64,000 bases of DNA from Closterium sp. NIES-65. Lineage: Eukaryota; Streptophyta; Zygnematophyceae; Desmidiales; Closteriaceae. The stretch lies in contig CANXME010001461.1 in NCBI GenBank assembly GCA_948144175.1, positions 1 through 64,000 on the forward strand. Reading direction: 5' to 3'. This document shows, piece by piece, positions 11,230 through 20,876 of this stretch. Positions within the stretch are counted from its first letter, which is position 1. Each line of letters begins with the position of its first letter. The translations under genes were made by a program, and so were the position numbers. The notes below the pieces were generated by a model, which ran no database searches, was not told the DNA's origin, and saw nothing but the letters and a program-made list of their open reading frames with translations.

Positions 11230-11390
11230 ACCGTCGCTGTTGCATTCGCTGCTACGTTCGCTACTGCTGTGGCGGCTACCAACTCGTTCGCGAGAAGCTC
11301 CTCTATTCGGTGGAGTGCCGCTCGTGTCTGGTCCAGGCCGGTGTGTAACTCCGTAATTTTTCGTATGGAATTATCACCGTTTTCCTCCAT
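11100..11390 (-). pseudogene. Retrotransposon gag N-terminal fragment (unit 2), probably Ty3/gypsy-like
   Basis: An open frame of 96 codons starts at ATG 11388-11390 and stops at 11100-11102, which is the junction with B sequence. It has a short polar start, a predicted amphipathic helix (LHRIEELLANEL), an Ala-rich middle coded partly by an eight-unit GCT run (11200-11228), and the block RPRLPETFNPNGRD at its end. The block resembles the entry to a Ty3/gypsy capsid domain; nothing downstream survives, so the assignment is tentative. The start is supported because the upstream sequence on this strand is AT-rich and non-coding, like a 5' leader. It is the better-preserved twin of 4346-4631. Confidence 0.5.
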
Positions 11391-11697
11391 TTGGCAATTT
11401 ACAGGAAGATTTGCGACGAAAATAAATGAATTTAGGTGCTGGGCATCTTACTGTGAGTTGAGTCGACTGTACAAATAACGAGCGCTGATTCTGTAGGTCG
11501 CGTAATTCTCCTATGATTGAAATCCGCGTCCGATCTCAGCCGTTAAGAAGAAATTCGATCCGACATTCCAAATTCCAACTTTTTTGGGCGAAATTTTCAG
11601 GGCCATTGAGATTCGAATCGATCCGACGGTTGAAATTCCAACTTTTTCGCCACTGGACCTGATGAGTGATCGAAAACCGGTTGGAGGGGGACGTTAG
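11391..11697. other. Non-coding stretch with short repeats, left flank of the TRIM
   Basis: No supported gene. The first 50 bp belong to the leader of the gag fragment. From about 11445 the sequence is moderately AT-rich and contains two similar segments centred on ATTCCAACTTTTT (about 11572 and 11635), each preceded by a GATYCGA-type string. It is probably leader sequence of a decayed minus-strand element whose LTR lies at 12172-12360. Confidence 0.4.
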
Positions 11698-11835
11698 TGT
11701 CAGAATCCCAACCACTAGACCATTGGGATAAAAGGGCTTGTTGAGTAGCGGGTCAGTGCGCTTATAACCCCCCAGGCCAATTTGCCTGTAACCCTTTCCT
11801 AGGATCAATCGGGGATCACCAGTGGACCCCCGACA
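11698..11835 (-). repeat. TRIM 3' LTR (138 bp)
   Basis: Minus-strand 3' copy, TGTCGGGGG...TGACA, equal in length to the 5' copy. A TTTT run at 11730-11733 lies just upstream of its own A-box copy. Confidence 0.9.
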
Positions 11836-11871
11836 CCCCCCCGCACTGGGATGCCCGAAGTGCATACACCG

Positions 11872-11929
11872 GGATTCGAACCCGAGACCTTCGCTCTGAT
11901 ACCATGTCAGAATCCCAGCCACTAGACCA
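11872..11929 (-). promoter_or_regulatory. tRNA-like Pol III A box and B box across the TRIM LTR/primer-site joint
   Basis: TGGTCTAGTGG (11919-11929) fits the A-box consensus and GGTTCGAATCC (11872-11882) fits the B-box consensus. Their starts are 47 bases apart, within the range of tRNA genes. The B box sits in a CGGG/CCCG stem like a T arm. Function is inferred. Confidence 0.6.
11893..11904 (-). promoter_or_regulatory. TRIM primer-binding site (initiator tRNA-Met type)
   Basis: TGGTATCAGAGC on the minus strand, directly after the 5' LTR. It is complementary to the 3' end of plant initiator tRNA-Met. Confidence 0.88.
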
Positions 11930-12042
11930 CTGGGATAAAAGGGCTTGTTAAGTAGCGGGTCAGTGCGCCCATAACCACCCAGGCCAATATGCCTGTAACC
12001 CTTTCCTAGGATCAATCGGGGATCACCAGTGGACCTTCGACA
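11905..12042 (-). repeat. TRIM 5' LTR (138 bp)
   Basis: Minus-strand 5' copy, TGTCGAAGG...TGACA. It differs from the 3' copy by a few substitutions and no length change. It contains the A-box-like TGGTCTAGTGG 14 bases before its end. Confidence 0.9.
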
Positions 12043-12360
12043 GTTAGAGAATAGCGCGGAACTGTTTTACGAACCCAAAAATCGGCGCTTTCCGTCGTCG
12101 CCCCTGCGGTTTTAAAGGCTAGGTTTTAGCGGTCGAAAAACTTCGCGTCTGAACAGGCTCTGATTACCAAGTGTGAGGATCTAGGATCGAGCTCCGAAAA
12201 GAGAGTTTGAATTGAATGAATGATCACCTGGGTACAAAGCGAGGCTATATATAGGCTCGACACAAGGCCCCGTAACCAGGTGTTACGCAAAGGTTCCGCG
12301 GGTCGCGAAGCGTCCCGTAACTGCCTTTGTCACTCAGTGAGGTGCCTTAACACCAGCGAG
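12043..12360 (-). repeat. Decayed LTR end with a degenerate primer site
   Basis: On the minus strand, a TATATATAG box (about 12246-12254) is followed by CTTTGTAC, a TTCATTCAATTCAAAC leader-like run and a terminal CTCACA at about 12172. Next comes GGTAATCAGAGCC (12156-12168), one base longer than the iMet primer site. This is the usual order of R/U5, LTR end and primer site. The 5' part of the LTR is missing where B2 coding sequence begins, near 12361. The gene-free bases 12048-12155 are leader-like. Inference from motif order only. Confidence 0.45.
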
Positions 12361-12909
12361 GACCTTGAGTGTCTTGCAGCCGCTGCGCCTCATCTCGTGT
12401 CCATGCTGCTTGCCCCTGAGGGAGACCCAGATGCACCAGACATCCCGACTCCGGGTTCTTACGCTAGTGCTATCGCGGGTCCCTACTCCTCTCAGTGGCA
12501 GACAGCCATGGACGCAGAGATGGCATCCTAGAAGTCCACATGCACTTACGTCGACGAGGTTCCCCCTCGTGGAGAGAGCATCGTCAATGGCAAGTGGATT
12601 TTCAGGGTGAAGCGGCCGCCAGGTTCTCCGCCTGTCTTCAAGGCTCGTTACGTTGCTTGAGGATTCACACAACGGGAGGGAGTCAACTTCTTGCAGACCT
12701 TCTCCCCCACCCTGAAGATGACCACTCTTCGGGTGCTGCTGCGCGTTGGCGCTCAACGGGACTACGAGCTTCACTCTCTTGACTTCAGCACAGCCTTTTT
12801 ACAGGGCAGCGTGCATGAGGAGATCTGGCTGCGCCGCCCGCCTGGCTTCACTCGGTCGTTCCCTCGTGGTACCCAGCGCAGCCTCTTGCGGCCAGTCTAC
12901 GGTCTCCGC
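12361..12909 (+). pseudogene. B2 reverse transcriptase, N-terminal part, cut by A1
   Basis: One frame (codon starts 1 mod 3) encodes the linker end and the first half of an RVT_2-type copia reverse transcriptase, which would copy element RNA to cDNA. It reads ...GPYSSQWQTAMDAEM, GKWIFRVKRPPG, FSPTLKMTTLRVLL, LHSLDFSTAFLQGSV and PPGF, ending at VYGLR at 12909. Two in-frame stops replace a Trp (TAG, 12529-12531) and an Arg (TGA, 12657-12659); there is no frameshift. Element A1 is inserted exactly within the VYGLR-HAPREW motif, and the frame resumes at 19770. Gag, PR and IN of B2 are absent upstream. Confidence 0.88.
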
Positions 12910-14002
12910 TGTTGGTGTAAGGGCCTAATAAACTCAAGCTAATAAGACTTTATCAAACTTAAAACCTCTCCTCGGGGTCACCTCCAAGGGTCCTTGGGTG
13001 CCTGGTACAAGACCAGCCCCTATCCTCGGGTCCGAGTTTGTAGAGAGAGGGATCAAGAGGGACTAAGTCAAAACAGCAAGAGTACCTTGAACGTCGCGCA
13101 GCGTATCGTGCAGACCGTCGATCGGATTAAGCTGAGAATTTCCTATATCGAAGCTCACTCTAAGAGCTTTAAAATAAGCCAAGTTGCCTCGCGAAAAGTT
13201 CTGCCATTACGAAGTTATGGCTCGGACAGCGTTAGCCTAGCGTTGGAGTGCTAGCGTACTAGCGTTGACTCGGGTAGCATTCCGCCGTCGCACCGCGTAG
13301 AAACGAAATTCCAGCAAGGAAGGAATTTGCTTGAATCAATTTCACTATATTCAGGTACAAACAGAGAAGGAATAAATAGCTCTAGCTAGCAAGGACCTTG
13401 GGAATCAACCTGGGAACAACCAGGGATGATCCCAAATAATTCCAAGGAACAGAACCAACCTGGCTGGACAAAATAGCAGGTGGTAGGTTGGTGAACAACC
13501 TCTGGTTCTGTTTTTCCAACCTGGGAAAACAACAACCAGGTTCAGGTCCTAAAAACAGAACCTGTTTTGTCTTTGCCCAACCAGCCAAATGCTGGTTCCG
13601 CTGGTTTCCCCTGGCCCTGTAGCATGCAGATACAGACAAACAACATCCAACCTTCACCTAAATTGTACCCCTATAGTGCCTGCCCTGCTACACTATAGTC
13701 AACCAAACAAAACAGTACAATTTCGAGTTGGATAGAACTGAATCTGCGCAATCAAGTAAGTTGAACCGCAAAGATTCCATCTTGGGTTCCTTTGCGAGCT
13801 CGTCCTTTCTGCTTGTACTGTTCATAGCGCGTACAATGTTATGCCGAAGCGCACATTGTGCGAGTACCTGCAAATGCTTCAAGCAAAAATTGCGAAAGCA
13901 AACAAACACACGAACATACCATTCACGCGCAAATGCATTCGCACACGCATACTTGTGCAAACAGACGGCAGGATGTCGTGCAATGTGAATTTGCACCCAA
14001 CA
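12910..14002 (-). repeat. A1 3' LTR
   Basis: 1093 bp, ends TGTTGG/CCAACA. It carries a run of AACCTGG/CCAGGTT motifs (about 13400-13620) and repeated CTAGCGT strings (about 13235-13270). Confidence 0.95.
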
Positions 14003-14013
14003 CACTCCCCCTC
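14003..14013 (-). promoter_or_regulatory. A1 polypurine tract
   Basis: GAGGGGGAGTG on the minus strand directly abuts the 3' LTR. It primes plus-strand DNA synthesis in this element class. Confidence 0.9.
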
Positions 14014-14044
14014 AGCCTGCCGGCTGCATCCCCATCATTCCATA

Positions 14045-17000
14045 CTAGTTCATGCTCATTCCACTCATGCGCACACAACGCCAATGAGGCTCATCCGCAA
14101 GCCTCTTGGTGAGGAAGTCTGCTGGCTGCTGGTGAGTCTTGATGTAGATCGGGTTCACCGTCCCCCTCTTCACCTCCTTACGCAGCCAGTGCCACTTGAT
14201 ACGCATGTGCTTATTCAGCCCATGAAGCACAGCGTTCCTGGCCATCCCAAGAGCTCCCTTGCTATCACATAACAGCGGCGTAGCAACCTTTTGCTCCTGG
14301 CCAATCTCCTCTAACAGCCTCCTCAGCCAAATCACCTCCTTCACCCCATGGAACATCGCCATGTACTCTGATTCCACAGAAGAGAGTGCTGTCTCCGTCT
14401 GCTTCTTTGACCTCCAACTAACCGGTCCTCCTCCAACTACGCAGATGTATCCTCCCACAGATGAGGAATCCTCCTTCTCAGAGGCCCACGTAGCATCAGT
14501 AAAGCAAGTGAGAAAAAGCTTGCCTTCTCCAAGCCTCTCCCCTTTCTCTTTCAGCACCTCAACCCCTTTCTGCTTCACCTGTGCAGATGCGGAGTATTGA
14601 ACTCCAATGCTTGGGTGAGAGTTCAGATACTTCACCACACGCTCAGCTGCATCCACCTGCTCCTCTGATGGATTCTGCACTACCCTAGCCAGCTGCCCAA
14701 CCGAGAAAGAGATGTCGGGTCTCGTGTGAAGTGCTGCATACAAGAGGCTGCCCACCAAGGACTGAAATTGCTGCTGCTCCTCGGCTTCAACCCCTTCATC
14801 CTCTGCAGCTTTCACAAGCTTGAATTCTGCTGGCAGGGGAGTTGCAACCTTGCGCTCATTCTCAATTCCGTACTTCTCCCCAAGCTCCTTGATGAACTTC
14901 TCCTGGTGCAGCTTCAACCACCTGTGATCCAGATCCCTCTCCACGTGCATCCCGAGGTAGTACTTTACCTCCCCAAGGTTCTTGCACTTGAAGTTCTCCA
15001 TCAGCTACTGCTGCACCTTCTGGATCTCCTTCATGCTGCTGCTAAAGAGAAGAATGTCGTCCACATAGACCAGAAACAGCACCAGCTTCTCCCCCTCCCC
15101 CTTGAGAAAGAGGCTCTCATCACAGCTGCTGGTCCTGAATCCCATCTCCTCTAAAACAGCTGCCAACTTCTGGTACCAGCAGCGTGGCGCCTGCTTCAAG
15201 CCGTAGATGGACCTTTTCAGCTTGCACACCCTGCCCGTACCATCCTCATACCCAGGTGGCTGCGTCATGAACACCTCCTCCTCTAAAATACCGTTGAGGA
15301 ATGCCGTTGATATGTCCATCTGGATAATGAACTTCCCACTAACGGCTGCATCTGCCAACAAGACACGAAGGGTAGGGGGTTTGGCAGTGGGAGCAAAGAT
15401 CTCATTGAAGTCCCGCTTCTCCTTCTGCATAAACCCCTTAGCCACCAGCCTACTCTTGTAGATGCTGACCTGCCCCTTGTCGTCAATCTTGATCCTTAGC
15501 ACCCATTTGCATTGTACCGCTTTCTTTCCCTCAGGCAGCACCACTAGTTCCCAAGTCCCATTCTCCAGCAGGCTCTGGTACTCAGCATCCCTAGAAGCTA
15601 GCCATTTGTCCCTATCTGGTCCAGCTAATGCCTCCTCCATGCTAGCTGGTTCCTCTGGTGCAGGGGCAAGAAAACAGTACGCAGGTTCATCCTCCTCATC
15701 CGGGTCATAGCCATGCGGTAGAATCAGCAATGCCTCCTCAGTCCCAAGCTGCTGCTCCGCTACATCAGCTCCTGCAGTCAGCTTCTTAGTAGCCATACGG
15801 GTACGTCCTGGCCTGGAGACGGGTGTCTCCCATCCCTTCATAACGACACCCTTCGGCTTCTTAGTTTTTCCCTGCTGCTGCTCTCCTCCCTCGGATCCAG
15901 CAGCTCCACTAGTGCTACCGCTAGTCTCCACACCATCACCTCCACCAGCAGGTGCCTCCTGCACCTTCTCTTTATCACCACCCTCTGCAGCTGCCTCCTC
16001 TCCCTCCTCCCACACACTAGGAGTCAGGTCCAGCTGCATGGTGATCTTCTCCATCTGCTGGGACACCCTGGCCTATTGCTGTTTCTCCCAGCTCCCATAC
16101 ATCATGCCCTCAACAAACTTCACATCCCTGCTGTCAAACAACACACCCTTGGAAGGCTCCCACAGCAGCCATCTCTTGCTCTCAGTAGCCAGCCCCAAAT
16201 GCACACACCAGATTGCACTCGCCCCCAACTTATTGCGGTAGGTCTTGGGGACGTGGGCGACTGCCATGCAACCGAACACCCTCAGCATGTCCACCGGCGG
16301 CTTCCTCCCAAGCCACCTCTCCAACGGCACCCACGAGTCATCCCCAACCTTTGTGAGTACCCTGTTCCTAGCGACGGTAGCGTGCCGAACAGCATGGGGC
16401 CACATCAAGTTGCCCAGCCCAGATTCTATGAGCAGCGCCCTAGCTGTCTCCAGAATTGTCCGGTTCGCCCGTTCTGCTACACCGTTGGACTGTGGGGTGT
16501 AAGCCGTGGTCAGCTCCCTCTGGATGCCCTGCTTCTTGAGCCAGGCCGTCATCTCAGCTCCAAGGAACTCACCACCCCGATCTGTCCTAATCCGCTTCAC
16601 CACACACTCCGCTTGCTTCTCCACGAACGGCAGCCAATCGTCCCGAATCGTGGAGGCGGCGTGATCTTTCTGCTTCAGCGGATACGCCCACATTAGCCTG
16701 CTCCAGTCATCCACTATGGTTAGGAAATACCGCTCCCCCTTGTGCCCTTGCACCGGCAGCGGCCCCACCAAGTCCATGTGGACCAGCTCCAACGGCTTTT
16801 TGCTCCTGCCAGCCACACTATGGAAGGGGAAACGGGTGAACTTTGAAAGGAGGCAAATTTCACAGTTATCATCGGGTGGTTGTCCGTTCAGCTTCAAGCC
16901 CTTAACCGCTCCATCCTTCTCCAGCTGCTTCAGCAAAGGCATTGCCACATGCCCCAAACGTCGGTGTGCAGTTGCCCAATCCGTCTCCCCAGATCTGGCC

Positions 17001-18625
17001 GACACTTTCACACCAACCCCTCCAACGGCGTTGCACTCCCCCTGGGATGCAGACCCCTCTCCAGCCTGCCCCCCACCGTGCCACGCCAGCGCCGGCAGCT
17101 GCCACATAGATCTGTACACGTCCTTGCTCTCGTGCAGATCCCAAAGCACCCGATTGCCCAGCTTCCCCTTATAAGTGCGTGCCCCATCCGTGCTAGTGCT
17201 CACCCCAGACTTGCCAAGCTTACGGAGGGAGATGAGGTTGGCCTTAAGTTCAGGAACAAGAAGAACGTCGTGCAGCACCACCGGCTTGCCATCCGCTCCC
17301 TTAAACACAGCTCGTCCCGCACCAGCCACCTTCAGCGCGTGTCCAGAGGCGGAGCACACCTCGTTGATCGGAGCAGCTCGTACGTCGTCCAGCAGGTCCT
17401 TGCGCGGCGTCATTGTCCAAGCAGCGCCTGTGTCCAACACCCAATAATCCAGGGGGTGCAGCTCTGCTCCAGCCTTAGCAGATGCGTCTCCTTGCTCCCC
17501 CTTGTCTCCCATATGAAAGAATTGGCCCGCGGTGCGCTCCTTCTTCTTTTCCGCACCGCCGTTGCCCTTCGGGTTGTTGTCGGACGAATCAGCGACCATG
17601 TTGGCGCCAATTTTCTGGTTCCTCCGCGCGCCGCCATCCTGGTGACGATTCTGGGGGGTCCATCTATCGGGTTTCTTATAGCACAAAAACCAGGGGTGCC
17701 CTTCCTTCTCACAATACTAGCAACTCCCTTTCATTTTGCCACCAGCACCCGACTTGCCCCCACGTCCAGATTTCGCACCGCGATCCCAACCGGTACCTCC
17801 TTGTTGGTCGTTGGAGTCGTCCTCTTTCTTTGCACCGCGTCCAGCACCACCGAAGCCACGTCCTTTGCCACGTCGGCTCCCTTGCATCCCGTAGCCGCTG
17901 CTGCCGTCGTCTCCACCCCTCAGTTGGCGGCGACGGAAGTCCTCCTCCAGAATCTTCGTCCGCACCCACTCGAGCGTCCACAAGCTCTGGTTCTGCGGCA
18001 GGCTCAATCCGCTCGTGAATTGAAGCCACGATTCCGGCAGCAGCGAGAGCATCTTCAGGCACTTGGTCTGCTCCGGGTAGGTGATTCCCGCGGTCGCCAA
18101 CTTCGCGTAGAGATCACGCATCTTGTCCAGGATAGGTTGCACTGGCTCTCCCTCGCTTAGGCGCAACGCGGACAGCTCCCTCTCCATCATGAGCGTTGCA
18201 GCGACGGAGGTAGGGGCGTGCAGCTCCTTCAACACCGTCCACGCCTTCGGACCGCACTCAACCTCCGGCAGCAGGTGCATGATGTGGTGACGCTGGTTCA
18301 GCTCCAAACTCTGCGACATCAAGTAGTAGCCAGCCGAGGCGCGCTCGTCCCAATCTTCCTGAAGGGCGGGGTCACTCGGTCTAGGCTCCTCCCCAATCAT
18401 TGGTTTCAGCAATCCGATCTGACGGAAATAGAGTTGCATTTTCCAGGCCCAATCATCATAGCCCTCACCATTGAACTTCTCGACGGTGAAGTTTTTCAGC
18501 ACCTCCTTGATCAGCGAGCCTTGGCTTGTTCGCGCTCCCCTTGGCGCAGAAACACCAGAATCATGGCTGCCGCTACGATCTTGGGCTGAAGATTCACCAG
18601 CTACCGCCGAGGTGTTCCCCGCCAT
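14045..18625 (-). pseudogene. A1 gag-pol polyprotein with three amber codons and no frameshift
   Basis: A single frame of 1526 codons from MAGNTSAVAG (18625) to MSMN-stop (14045). Domains in order: UBN2/Retrotran_gag_2-type Gag (about residues 40-210), basic Gly-rich tail, CCHC knuckle ending YCEKEGHPWFLC, protease VLDTGAAWT, pre-integrase HRRLGH and CEICLLSKF, integrase HMDLVGP, RTDRGGEF and NGVAERANR, acidic linker, RVT_2 with FLVYVDDILLF (YVDD at 15056-15067), and RNase H ending THQQPADFLTKRL. TAG replaces Trp in the knuckle (17717-17719), Glu in the linker after IN (16073-16075) and Gln in RT just after YVDD (15005-15007). Apart from these three codons the domains read cleanly. The start is supported by the same ATG in A5 and A6. 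Gag is fused in frame to Pol, as in most plant copia elements. Confidence 0.94.
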
Positions 18626-18656
18626 AGCTACCTATATCGAGGATCACTATAACGCA

Positions 18657-18668
18657 GCTCTGATACCA
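18657..18668 (-). promoter_or_regulatory. A1 primer-binding site (initiator tRNA-Met type)
   Basis: TGGTATCAGAGC, three bases (AGC) after the 5' LTR end on the minus strand. Confidence 0.93.
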
Positions 18669-18671
18669 GCT

Positions 18672-19764
18672 TGTTGGTGTAAGGGCCTAATAAACTCAAG
18701 CTATTAAGACTTTATCAAACTTAAAACCTCTCCTCGGGGTCACCTCCAAGGGTCCTTGGGTCCCTGGTACAAGACCAGCCCCTATCCTCGGGTCCGAGTT
18801 TGTAGAGAGAGGGATCAAGAGGGACCTAGTCAAAACAGCAAGAGTACCTTGAACGTCGCGCAGCGTATCGTGCAGACCGTCGATCGGATTAAGCTGAGAA
18901 TTTCCTATATCGAAGCTCACTCTAAGAGCTTTAAAATAAGCCAAGTTGCCTCGCGAAAAGTTTTGCCATTACGAAGTTATGGCTCGGACAGCGTTAGCCT
19001 AGCGTTGGAGTGCTAGCGTACTAGCGTTGACTCGGGTAGCATTCCGCCGTCGCACCGCGTAGAAACAAAATTCCAGGAAGGGAGGAATTCGCTTGAATCA
19101 ATTTCACTATATTCAGGTACAAACAGAGAAGGAATAAATAGCTCTAGCTAGCAAGGACCTTGGGAATCAACCTGGGAACAACCAGGGATGATCCCAAATA
19201 ATTCCAAGCAACAGAACCAACCTGGCTGGACAAAATAGCAGGTGGTAGGTTGGTGAACAACCTCTGGTTCTGTTTTTCCAACCTGGGAAAACAACAACCA
19301 GGTTCAGGTCCTAAAAACAGAACCTGTTTTGTCTTTGCCCAACTTGCCAAATGCTGGTTCCGCTGGTTTCCCCTGGCCCTGTAGCATGCAGATACAGACA
19401 AACAACATCCAACCTTCACCTAAATTGTACCCCTATAGTGCCTGCCCTGCTACACTATAGTCAACCAAACAAAACAGTACAATTTCGAGTTGGATAGAAC
19501 TGAATCTGCGCAATCAAGTAAGTTGAACCGCAAAGATTCCATCTTGGGTTCCTTTGCGAGCTCGTCCTTTCTGCTTGTACTATTCATAGCGCGTACAATG
19601 TTATGCCGAAGCGCACATTGTGCGAGTACCTGCAAATGCTTCAAGCGAATATTGCGAAAGCAAACAAACACACGAACATACCATTCACGCGCAAATGCAT
19701 TCGCACACGCATACTCGTACAAACAGACGGCAGGATGTCGTGCAATGTGAATTTGCACCCAACA
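18672..19764 (-). repeat. A1 5' LTR
   Basis: 1093 bp, the same length as the 3' LTR. It would hold the promoter that drives gag-pol toward lower coordinates. Confidence 0.95.
19133..19140 (-). promoter_or_regulatory. Candidate TATA box in the A1 5' LTR
   Basis: TATTTATT on the minus strand, about 630 bases into the LTR and followed by CCTTCTCTG. It is kept in the other A LTRs I compared. Transcription start is not shown. Confidence 0.35.
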
Positions 19765-19769
19765 TCCGC

Positions 19770-20876
19770 CACGCGCCCCGTGAGTGGCACGACACACTGA
19801 GGACGACACTTGCGGCTCTTGGGTTTGCTCCGTCGACTGCTGACTCGTCACCGTTTCTGCGCACCGACACCTCGCTGCCGCCGTTCTACATCCTCGTGTA
19901 CGTCGACGACTTGCTCTTTGCCACAGCTGACACTGAGGCTCTCGCCCTTGTGAAGTCGGAGCTGCAGAAGAGACACACATGCACAGACCTCGGTGAGCTG
20001 CGCAGCTACTTTGGCTTACAGATTACCCGGGATAGAGCACGCCGCACCATCACCCTGACTCAGTCACACATGGTGCAGCAGGTCCTTCAGCGCTTCAGCT
20101 TCACCTGGTCCTCGGCATAGGCCACTCCTCTGGCTACAAGTCACTCGCTCTCACCTCCACCTTCGGACGAGTGCGTAGAGCCGAGTGGTCCTTACCCAGA
20201 GCTAGTGGGCTGCCTCATGTACCTGATGACCTGCACTCGTCCTGACCTTGCGTACCCTCTTGGCCTTCTGGCTCGCTACGTGGCTCCTAGTCGGCACCGA
20301 GAGGTGCATATGGATGCTGCTAAGAGGGTACTACGCTCTTTGTGCTGTACATCGGATATGGGGCTCGTGCTTGGAGGACGGAGCAACGTTGTCCTCACTG
20401 GGCACTCAGACGCTTCTTCGGTTGACGATCAGGCTACGCTGGGGTCGTCACAAGGTTACACCTTCAGCCTTGGCTCTGGTTCAATTTCTTGGCTTTCTTC
20501 ACGCTTGTCTTCGGTTCTTAGCTCTTGTTGTGAGGCTGGGATCTACGCCACAGCCATGGTTGCACAGGAGTTGTGCTGGCTTACCTACCTGCTGACCTAC
20601 TTGGGAGAGCGGCCTCGTTCTCCTCCAGTGCTGTACGTAGACAACAAGGCTGCCATTGCCGTGTGTCAGCAGCACAGACTGGAGCACAGAACGAAGCACA
20701 TCGCTCTGCGTTACTTCCTTGCTCGAGAGTTGCAGCAGCGTGGTCAGCTTCGTCTTGCTCACGTGGCCACTCAGGCCAACACTGCTGACATATTCACCAA
20801 GGCACTTCCGCCTAGTGATCATCAGCGCTTTTGTACTTTGTTGGGCCTTGTGCCTACGTTTCCTCACTTGCTGTAG
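19770..20876 (+). pseudogene. B2 reverse transcriptase C-terminal part and RNase H
   Basis: The frame cut at 12909 resumes here (HAPREWHDTL). It carries the RT active site LVYVDDLLF (YVDD at 19899-19910), the thumb/connection region and a full RNase H to a TAG at 20874-20876. Motifs include RPDLAYPLGLLARY, GHSDASS, SSCCEAGIYA, YVDNKAAIAV and ADIFTKALPP. One in-frame TAG at 20118-20120 interrupts the region between RT and RNase H. After it, 223 codons stay open. Removing A1 plus one TSD copy restores the RT frame exactly, so A1 inserted into a B2 copy that may already have held its other stops. Confidence 0.92.

Larger units (their letters stand above)
6742..11440 (+). repeat. 6.75-kb direct repeat, copy 2 (part matching the window start)
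   Basis: This is the counterpart of 1-4680. The complete block 2 starts at about 4813 with A gag, so the repeated unit runs roughly 4813-11440. Its matching gag and protease part for block 1 would lie left of the window. Confidence 0.85.
11698..12042 (-). mobile_element. TRIM (terminal-repeat retrotransposon in miniature), 345 bp, complete, TSD GTTAG
   Basis: Two 138-bp direct repeats (11698-11835 and 11905-12042) start TGTCG and end TGACA on the minus strand and enclose a 69-bp internal domain. A TGGTATCAGAGC primer site abuts the 5' LTR with no spacer, and a GTGCGGGGGGG polypurine tract abuts the 3' LTR. The flanks GTTAG (11693-11697 and 12043-12047) are a perfect 5-bp duplication. It has no coding capacity; TRIMs are moved by proteins of other LTR elements. 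Unusually, the LTR/primer-site joint also carries A-box and B-box motifs spaced as in a tRNA gene. Confidence 0.92.
12910..19764 (-). mobile_element. A1: complete A-family Ty1/copia element, 6855 bp, TSD TCCGC
   Basis: Two 1093-bp LTRs (TGTTGG...CCAACA) flank a single gag-pol frame on the minus strand. The iMet-type primer site, the polypurine tract, and identical 5-bp flanks TCCGC (12905-12909 and 19765-19769) are all present. By eye the LTRs differ by about 16 substitutions and no gaps over 1093 bp (roughly 1.5%), a moderately young insertion. It lies antisense inside the B2 reverse transcriptase. Confidence 0.96.

Noticed and set aside
11863-11937. Functional tRNA gene on the minus strand
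   Set aside because: A and B boxes and a T-arm stem are present, but the acceptor strands do not pair and the anticodon loop lacks U33. The TG/CA ends and TSD place the sequence in a TRIM.
16880-18160. Long antisense frame of 426 codons opposite A1 gag-PR-IN, also present opposite A6 (60362-61642)
   Set aside because: The two copies are closely similar, so an open antisense frame is inherited with the sense codons. It has no recognisable domain and is rich in Ser, Pro, Arg and Leu as expected from antisense of GC-rich coding DNA. It is shortened or rearranged in A5.
14045-18625. Reassigned or read-through stop codons in the elements
   Set aside because: TAG, TGA and TAA all interrupt frames, at different positions in different copies, and replace different amino acids. 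That is random decay, not recoding.
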